Source of the DNA: an uncultured Oscillospiraceae bacterium
GTDB taxonomy: Bacteria > Bacillota > Clostridia > Oscillospirales > Oscillospiraceae
Direction: 5' to 3'
Assembly: GCA_944387635.1 (NCBI GenBank)
Contig: CALXFT010000020.1
Coordinates: 1-35,920 of the forward strand
DNA: 35,920 nt
The notes under the pieces are model-generated. The model was not told the origin of the DNA, made no database searches, and was given only the letters and a program-made list of their open reading frames with translations. The position numbers were made by a program, and so were the translations under genes. Within the stretch, counting starts at the first letter, position 1, and every line of letters starts with the position of its first letter. This document shows positions 29,602-35,920 of the stretch, piece after piece.

Positions 29602-29676
29602 GGTGACCCGCCGGAGATTCGAACTCCGGACCCACTGCTTAAAAGGCAGTTGCTCTACCTACTGAGCTAGCGGATC
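29601..29676 (-). tRNA. tRNA-Lys, anticodon TTT
   Basis: The 76-nt minus-strand tRNA has acceptor arms GATCCGC / GCGGGTC, D-arm GCTCAGTAGGTAGAGC, anticodon arm ACTGC-CTTTTAA-GCAGT (TTT), T-arm CCGGAGTTCGAATCTCCGG and an encoded CCA. The 3' 20 bases and CCA are duplicated at 29431-29454. Confidence 0.97.
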
Positions 29677-29681
29677 AGATA

Positions 29682-29756
29682 TGGCTGGGATGGCAGGATT
29701 CGAACCTACGAATACCAGAGTCAAAGTCTGGTGCCTTACCGCTTGGCGACACCCCA
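29682..29756 (-). tRNA. tRNA-Gln, anticodon TTG
   Basis: The 75-nt minus-strand tRNA has acceptor arms TGGGGTG / CATCCCA, anticodon arm CCAGA-CTTTGAC-TCTGG (TTG), T-arm GTAGGTTCGAATCCTGC and an encoded CCA. It lies 5 bp upstream of tRNA-Lys, so both are cut from one transcript. Confidence 0.97.
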
Positions 29757-29791
29757 ATGTGAAGCGCCCCCTTTGATCGGGCACACGGCGT

Positions 29792-29820
29792 ATTATATCA
29801 TGGATTTTTTGTTTTGGCAA
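29792..29820 (-). promoter_or_regulatory. Promoter of the tRNA-Gln/tRNA-Lys unit
   Basis: Minus strand TTGCCA (29820-29815), 17-bp spacer, TATAAT (29797-29792), 36 bp upstream of the tRNA-Gln 5' end. Confidence 0.88.
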
Positions 29821-29829
29821 TCCCCTTTT

Positions 29830-30271
29830 TTCAGATTTCCTGTGGTTTTTCCGGCCGACTCTCCCATGGGGCAGGCCGGAGCTTGTTCAGGCGGACTGTC
29901 ACGAGGGATTGTCCACCGCAGGTGCGGGTGAACAGGGGCAGCCCCGCTGCCAGGACCAGGCCCGTGCCGGCGGTGGAGCCAAGGGACGTTTCGGGGAGCA
30001 GGCGCCCATTTTCGGCACGGCTTGACCCGCGCGTCGGTCTGTCAAAATGATGAATTCTCAGGAAAGTATAGCTTTCTCTTCGATTTTATGATACAATAAA
30101 CCAACCCAAACCGTGTTTTTCCGCGGAAAACCGCGGATCTGGGGTGATTGCGTGTATATCAGGCTCCGGACGGGAGCTTCATTCCTCCCGTCGGGGGCAG
30201 AGCCGGAGGCAAACGCGGGGAACGTAAGATTTTGTACAATAGCACTGCGCAGGAATTTATGGAGGATTGCT
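29830..30271. other. Intergenic region without a supported gene
   Basis: Open frames exist but none has a ribosome binding site or recognisable protein content. Visible structure is limited to a CCGCGG-AAAA-CCGCGG palindrome near 30121-30136 and AT-rich patches around 30060-30110 with TACAAT-like -10 sequences but no matching -35. Confidence 0.4.
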
Positions 30272-30451
30272 ATGAAAAAGAAAGTAATCTATCTGCTGCT
30301 TTTGTTAGCGCTTATCGCCTGGTTTTCCACACCGGAGAAAAGAGCGACGCGATTTGTTGAAAGAAATGGGGAGGATTTTGCCGCGCTGGCGGACATATTG
30401 GACGGACAAGCTGGAGGGCTTGCCCGTCCTTTTTTGCTTAGGAATCTCTGA
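30272..30451 (+). pseudogene. Truncated small membrane-anchored protein
   Basis: ATG 30272 follows GGAGGATTGCT. The product has an N-terminal membrane helix or signal (KKKVIYLLLLLALIAWFS) and a soluble stretch (EKRATRFVERNGEDFAALAD). It then runs into GGACGG...CCGTCC-T6, which is a terminator, and stops at residue 59. Proteins of this type normally have a longer C-terminal domain, so I read this as the 5' part of a gene whose remainder was replaced by the repeat array that begins at 30439. The alternative is that it is a genuine 59-aa protein whose last codons form its own terminator. Confidence 0.5.
30401..30436 (+). terminator. Terminator overlapping the end of the truncated gene
   Basis: GGACGG-AC-AAGC pairs with GCTT-GC-CCGTCC (one mismatch) around a 6-base loop and is followed by TTTTTT at 30431-30436, all inside the last codons of 30272-30451. 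Confidence 0.75.
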
Positions 30452-30772
30452 ATCAATCGTCTTCGGCGGCATGCCGGATCTTTTGCCACATCCGTGCCGT
30501 TCAAAAAGCGGGAAATACATACAGTATTCCTCCGCTTTTTGAACTTTCGTCTGTGCCAAAATCTCGCGGCATCCGCTCTTGCCGATTGAGTCAGAGCTTC
30601 CTTAGGAATCACTGAATCAATCGTCTTCGGCGGCATGCCGGACCGAAAGTCCCATCCGCGCAGCTGAAAAAGCGGGAAATACATACAGGATTCCTCCGCT
30701 TTCTGAACTTTTGGACGAGTCTGGCTCTACGGCTGTCAGCGCCTGCCGATTTCTCCGGAGCTGCCTTGGGAA
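30439..30772 (+). repeat. Two tandem copies of a ~163-bp palindromic repeat
   Basis: Unit A begins at 30439 and unit B at 30602. Both start TTAGGAATC(T/A)CTGAATCAA and continue TCGTCTTCGGCGGCATGCCG (40 of the first 42 bases identical). Both contain a hairpin core AAAAAGCGGGAAATACATAC followed by AG(T/G)ATTCCTCCGCTTT (unit A about 30503-30540). They then diverge and end near TTGCCGA / CTGCCGA. A reversed, older copy lies at about 21915-22045. There is no gene in this stretch. Confidence 0.8.
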
Positions 30773-30815
30773 TATTCTTCCCGGAAAAGTTCAAAAATAA
30801 TTCAAATTACACCCA

Positions 30816-30844
30816 TTGACTTTTTCGGTCCTGTCTGGTATAGT
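30816..30844 (+). promoter_or_regulatory. Promoter of the hrcA-dnaK operon
   Basis: TTGACT (30816-30821), 17-bp spacer, TATAGT (30839-30844), directly followed by CIRCE. Confidence 0.92.
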
Positions 30845-30848
30845 GTGT

Positions 30849-30875
30849 TTAGCACTCAAGGAGAAAGAGTGCTAA
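30849..30875 (+). promoter_or_regulatory. CIRCE operator
   Basis: TTAGCACTC (30849-30857), 9-base spacer, GAGTGCTAA (30867-30875): an exact match to the HrcA-binding consensus, placed at the transcription start. HrcA bound here represses the operon until heat shock titrates GroE. Confidence 0.98.
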
Positions 30876-30893
30876 AACAAAAGGAGGGACTTC

Positions 30894-31967
30894 ATGGAAC
30901 TGTCTCAGCGGAAAAAGAAGGTGCTTCGCTCCGTGGTGGATCTTTACATCCGCACCGCCGAGCCTGTGGGCTCCAAGGCCGTGGCCGAGCTGCCTGACAT
31001 GAACTACTCCTCCGCCACCATACGAAACGAAATGGCGGACCTGACTGCTCTGGGTTACCTGGAGCAGCCCCACACCAGTGCCGGGCGGGTACCCTCCGCC
31101 GCGGGCTACCGGATGTATGTGGATGAACTGATGGCGGACTACCGGCTCAGCATTGACGAGACCCGCTCCATCAACACCGCCATTGAAGAAAAGATGCAGC
31201 GGGTGGATAAGCTGGTGGAGAAGGTGGCGAAGCTGGTTTCCCAGGCCACGGATCTTCCGGCCATTTCCGCGGCCGCCCGTCCCGGCGGCGCCTGCGTCAA
31301 GCATTATGAGCTGATCCTGGCGGGGAAGGGCAGCATCATCCTGGTGCTTATGCTCACCAACGACCAGGTGGTCAACAAGCTCATCAAGCTGCCTGTGGAA
31401 CTGACGGAGTCAGATCTGAAGCTTCTGAGCGCCGTCCTTAACGCCGCCATGGCGGACATTCCCCTGGAGGGCCTGACCCATGAGCTTATGGAGAAGGTCA
31501 CCCGCTCCGCCGGAGCCGCCTCCGCCCTGGTGCCGGTGATCCTGGACTTCACCCAGGAGACCTTGAAAAACCAGAGGGGCGTGAACATGGCGGTGGCCGG
31601 TCAGTCCCGGCTTCTGGGACTTCCGGAGTACCGGGACGTGGACAAGGCCCAGCGGGTCATGGAGTCCATCGACGAGGAGGCTCTGAGCAACCTGCCCGCA
31701 GTCATGGAAAATTCCATGGGTACCAAGGTCATTGTGGGACCGGAGAACGTGTCCGAGGAGTTGAAGGACACCTCTGTGGTCATGACCAAGTTCGACATCG
31801 GCGACGGCATGCACGGTATGATCGGCGTGGTGGGACCCACCCGCATGGATTACGCCAAGGTCACTGCCCGGCTGAGTTACTTCGCCGAGAGCCTGTCGAA
31901 GATGTTCACGAAGCCCGAATCCCCGCAGCTGCCGGAACCCCCCGCGGCCGGGGAGCATACCGAATAG
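30894..31967 (+). CDS. hrcA: Heat-inducible transcription repressor HrcA
   Basis: This 357-aa repressor binds CIRCE. The N-terminal winged helix includes RKKKVLRSVVDLYIRTAEPV and the recognition part YSSATIRNEMADLTALGYLE with QPHTSAGRVPSAAGYRMYVD (about residues 1-85). A GAF-like domain and dimerisation segments follow (AVMENSMGTKVIVGPENVSE, IGVVGPTRMDYAKVTARLSY). The length is normal. It is the first gene of the operon and controls its own promoter. ATG 30894 follows AAAGGAGG with six bases. Confidence 0.98.
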   Translation: MELSQRKKKVLRSVVDLYIRTAEPVGSKAVAELPDMNYSSATIRNEMADLTALGYLEQPHTSAGRVPSAAGYRMYVDELMADYRLSIDETRSINTAIEEKMQRVDKLVEKVAKLVSQATDLPAISAAARPGGACVKHYELILAGKGSIILVLMLTNDQVVNKLIKLPVELTESDLKLLSAVLNAAMADIPLEGLTHELMEKVTRSAGAASALVPVILDFTQETLKNQRGVNMAVAGQSRLLGLPEYRDVDKAQRVMESIDEEALSNLPAVMENSMGTKVIVGPENVSEELKDTSVVMTKFDIGDGMHGMIGVVGPTRMDYAKVTARLSYFAESLSKMFTKPESPQLPEPPAAGEHTE

Positions 31968-32012
31968 CCCGGGTCCTTATGGCCCGTATTCCAATCACAG
32001 GAGGCACAGAAC

Positions 32013-32555
32013 GTGGCAAAACAAGAAACCGAACAGAATACCCCTGTCCAGGAAGAACCCACCGAAACCCAGCAGCCGGAAGAACAGACCGTTGAAACGG
32101 CGCAGACCGAACCGGTTCCGGAGGAAAATCCCTGGGAGGCAAAATACAACGCCGAGCGGGACGCCCATCTGCGGGTGGCGGCGGAGTTTGACAATTTCCG
32201 CAAGCGCACGGTGAAGGAGAAAGAGGCCTCTTACGGCAACGGCCGGGCCGACACCCTGGCGAAGATCCTTCCCGTCTACGACAACCTGGAGCGCGCTCTG
32301 AACCAGCCCACCGAGGACGCCGCCTTCAAGAAGGGCGTGGAGATGACCATGAACGAGCTGGTCAAGATCCTCACCGGCCTGGGCGTGGAGATCTACGGAG
32401 CCCCCGGCGACCCCTTCGACCCCAACCTGCACAACGCGGTGATGCACACCGAGAGCGAGGAGCTGGGCGAGAACGTGGTGGCCCAGGTTTTCCAGAAGGG
32501 CTTCAGAATCGGCGGCAAGGTGGTCCGCTTTGCCATGGTCCAGGTGGCCAATTGA
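32013..32555 (+). CDS. grpE: Nucleotide exchange factor GrpE
   Basis: This 180-aa co-chaperone exchanges ADP for ATP on DnaK. It has a disordered Glu/Gln/Thr/Pro-rich N-terminus (about 1-40), the long dimerising helix (EAKYNAERDAHLRVAAEFDN then FRKRTVKEKEAS), and the C-terminal beta domain with NPxxHNAV-type PNLHNAVMHTE and the end VVAQVFQKGFRIGGKVVRFA. GTG 32013 follows AGGAGGCACAGAAC. It is 45 bp after hrcA with no terminator between. Confidence 0.97.
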   Translation: MAKQETEQNTPVQEEPTETQQPEEQTVETAQTEPVPEENPWEAKYNAERDAHLRVAAEFDNFRKRTVKEKEASYGNGRADTLAKILPVYDNLERALNQPTEDAAFKKGVEMTMNELVKILTGLGVEIYGAPGDPFDPNLHNAVMHTESEELGENVVAQVFQKGFRIGGKVVRFAMVQVAN

Positions 32556-32580
32556 TTGTATTCCCTGCTCTGCATACTAT
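32552..32580 (+). promoter_or_regulatory. Possible internal promoter for dnaK
   Basis: TTGATT (32552-32557), 17-bp spacer, TACTAT (32575-32580) in an AT-rich 82-bp gap between grpE and dnaK. It could give dnaK expression independent of CIRCE; the match is moderate. Confidence 0.35.
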
Positions 32581-32625
32581 ATATATAGCACTGTAAAACC
32601 ATTTCACTTTTTTGGATATCTATAG

Positions 32626-34458
<1,833 letters not shown>

Positions 34459-34470
34459 TCGACTCCGCAA

Positions 34471-34494
34471 AAGGGGCGGCTCCAGCCGCCCCTT
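34471..34494 (+). terminator. Hairpin between dnaK and dnaJ
   Basis: A perfect 11-bp stem AAGGGGCGGCT / AGCCGCCCCTT with a 2-base loop but only a weak T tract (TTATT). It probably attenuates read-through so that less DnaJ than DnaK is made, rather than ending the operon completely. Confidence 0.6.
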
Positions 34495-34558
34495 ATTGGT
34501 GTATATGGGGCACGCGGCCGGGCCGGGCTGCGGGTCCTGGTGTATGAGGTGAATGAAA

Positions 34559-35707
34559 ATGGCAGAAAACAAGCGGGACTATTATGAGGTGCTGGGCCTT
34601 TCCAAGGACGCCAGCGCCGAGGACATAAAGAAGGCCTACCGGAAAAGCGCCATGAAGTACCACCCGGACCGGAACCCCGGCGATAAGAACGCCGAGGAGA
34701 AGTTCAAGGAGGTGGGCGAAGCCTACGAGGTGCTCTCCGATCCGGATAAGAAGGCCAGATACGACCAGTACGGCTTCGCCGGCGTGGACCCCAACTTCGG
34801 CGGAGGCGGCGGATACGGCGGCGGAGGATTCAGCGGCTTCGGAGACTTCGGAGACCTGGGCGACATTTTTGGAGAGTTCTTCGGCGGCGGGGCCGCCAGG
34901 AGCCGGGGCAGCGGCCAGAACGCCCCCCGCCGGGGCGAGAATGTCATGGCCAGGCTGGACCTGACCTTTGAGGAGGCCGCCTTCGGCTGTGAGAAGGAAG
35001 TGGCGGCCCAGCGGATTGAGAACTGCGCCAGCTGCAGCGGCAGCGGTTCCGCCGACGGGGTCATTGAGACCTGCCAGCAGTGCCGGGGTACGGGCCAGGT
35101 CCGGTCTGTGCAGAGCTTCATGGGCATGCAGATGCAGTCCACCACCACCTGCCCCACCTGCGGCGGCAAGGGTAAGGTCATCAAGACTCCCTGCACCGTC
35201 TGCCGGGGCAAGGGCAAGGTCCGCCGGACCAACCGGGTCAAGGTCAAGATCCCGGCGGGCGTGGACGCGGGCCAGTCCGTCCGGGTCCGGGGCGAGGGCT
35301 GCGTAGGCAGCAACGGCGGCCCCAACGGCGACCTGCTGGTGGAGATCGGCATCAAGCGGCATCCCATCTTCACCCGGGAGAACTACGACGTGCTGTGCGA
35401 GGTACCCATCACCTTCACCCAGGCGGCCCTGGGCGCGGAGATCGAGGTACCCACCCTGGACGGCAAGGTGAAATTCGAGATCCCCGAGGGAACCCAGACC
35501 GGCAAGGAATTTGTTTTGCGGGACAAGGGCATTCCGGAGGTGGGCAACTCCCGCCGCCGGGGCAATCACCGGTTCACCGTGGTGGTGGAGACCCCCACCC
35601 GTCTGACCAGGGAGCAGAAGGAACTGCTGCGCCAGCTGGAAGGCGGCGCGGAGGAGACCCCCAAGCGCAAGCGGTTCGGGGATATGCTGAAGGATCTGTT
35701 CGACTGA
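34559..35707 (+). CDS. dnaJ: Co-chaperone DnaJ (Hsp40, type I)
   Basis: This 382-aa protein has a J domain (residues 1-70, with the HPD tripeptide in [10 protein letters not shown]) that stimulates DnaK ATPase. A Gly/Phe-rich linker follows ([20 protein letters not shown]), then four complete zinc motifs ([32 protein letters not shown], about 145-220). Two substrate-binding beta domains end with LKDLFD. ATG 34559 follows GAGGTGAATGAAA; an in-frame start two codons upstream (34553) sits too close to the ribosome binding site. It is the last gene of the heat-shock operon. Confidence 0.98.
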   Translation: MAENKRDYYEVLGLSKDASAEDIKKAYRKSAMKYHPDRNPGDKNAEEKFKEVGEAYEVLSDPDKKARYDQYGFAGVDPNFGGGGGYGGGGFSGFGDFGDLGDIFGEFFGGGAARSRGSGQNAPRRGENVMARLDLTFEEAAFGCEKEVAAQRIENCASCSGSGSADGVIETCQQCRGTGQVRSVQSFMGMQMQSTTTCPTCGGKGKVIKTPCTVCRGKGKVRRTNRVKVKIPAGVDAGQSVRVRGEGCVGSNGGPNGDLLVEIGIKRHPIFTRENYDVLCEVPITFTQAALGAEIEVPTLDGKVKFEIPEGTQTGKEFVLRDKGIPEVGNSRRRGNHRFTVVVETPTRLTREQKELLRQLEGGAEETPKRKRFGDMLKDLFD

Positions 35708-35719
35708 TCCGAAAACGTA

Positions 35720-35752
35720 CAGCGGCATTCCGTTCGGGAGTGCCGCTGTTTT
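35720..35752 (+). terminator. Terminator of the heat-shock operon
   Basis: CAGCGGCA (35720-35727) paired with TGCCGCTG (35741-35748) around a 13-base loop (with CG/CG pairing possible inside), followed by TTTT. The A4 before the stem extends the pairing. Confidence 0.88.
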
Positions 35753-35844
35753 CATGAAAGCGGCGCGGCCGCCCCGCCGCCCGGAGGGGGACCGCGCCGT
35801 GTGAAAAAAGTATTTTCAAAAATCAAAAAATGGAAAAATTTTTC

Positions 35845-35873
35845 TTGACAAACGGCGGCTTTGGTGGTAACAT
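35845..35873 (+). promoter_or_regulatory. Promoter for a gene beyond the window
   Basis: TTGACA (35845-35850), 17-bp spacer, TAACAT (35868-35873), preceded by an A/T-rich stretch that could act as an UP element. The 47 bp after it start a leader containing GAGGATGAGA; no coding start is visible before the window ends. Confidence 0.7.
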
Positions 35874-35920
35874 ATCTGAGCTGTCCGCGAGGGCGGCTTG
35901 CGGAAACCACGAGGATGAGA

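Noticed and set aside
29417-29665. Plus-strand frame across the tRNA-Lys region
   Set aside because: It overlaps the tRNA-Lys gene and the three-hairpin element on the opposite strand and has no start signals.
29431-29676. Second tRNA gene or an intron-containing tRNA made from the duplicated 3' end
   Set aside because: Only the last 20 bases plus CCA are duplicated. No acceptor 5' arm, D-arm or anticodon arm accompanies the copy, and the T-arm is interrupted by hairpins.

Overview
The window looks like chromosome from a GC-rich, spore-forming Clostridia bacterium, most likely of the Oscillospiraceae / Flavonifractor-Intestinimonas type. The reasons are a CIRCE-controlled hrcA-grpE-dnaK-dnaJ operon, a yabP-yabQ-divIC-yabR sporulation/division cluster, a glgC-glgD-glgA glycogen operon, many AGGAGG-type ribosome binding sites and strong TTGACA/TATAAT promoters. 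The assignment is by gene content only; no database was searched.

Layout. 1-0.9 kb: accessory debris (truncated XRE regulator, a possible 34-aa ORF), then tRNA-Leu(TAG) with a terminator and an AT-rich repeat that seems to supply its promoter. 0.9-5.6 kb: a beta-CASP metallo-hydrolase on the minus strand, then a divergent operon of a 55-aa membrane protein and ruvC-ruvA-ruvB, then a promoter-proximal zinc-ribbon protein facing an apparently overlooked 33-aa gene. 5.9-10.1 kb: a MarR regulator translationally coupled to a heterodimeric ABC exporter with one degenerate ATP site. 10.4-13.3 kb: yabP, yabQ, divIC, S1 protein, a short-chain dehydrogenase and rpiB, with a possible sigma-E promoter in front. 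13.4-16.1 kb, minus strand: M14 peptidase and the Mg2+ channel mgtE, the latter behind a 0.2-kb structured leader with a short upstream ORF. 16.1-20.8 kb: a GNAT acetyltransferase and the glycogen operon.

20.8-30.8 kb is accessory and compositionally mixed: a gene fragment, an alarmone-hydrolase-like HD protein, several palindromic repeats, a potassium-uptake operon (IT-superfamily permease, ktrB-like and ktrA-like), a sigma factor with its DUF4179 partner, an orphan gene with a clear promoter, a ribbon-helix-helix regulator divergent from a small zinc protein, tRNA-Gln and tRNA-Lys with a striking three-hairpin element carrying a copy of the tRNA-Lys 3' end, a truncated membrane protein, and tandem copies of a palindromic repeat. 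30.8-35.8 kb is the class I heat-shock operon; the last bases hold a promoter for a gene outside the window.

The best candidates for something undescribed are the mgtE leader (overlapping, mutually exclusive pairings that would hide or free the mgtE ribosome binding site, with a proline-containing upstream ORF in between) and the three-hairpin tRNA-Lys-linked repeat. The others are dispersed palindromic repeat families present two or three times in this window.
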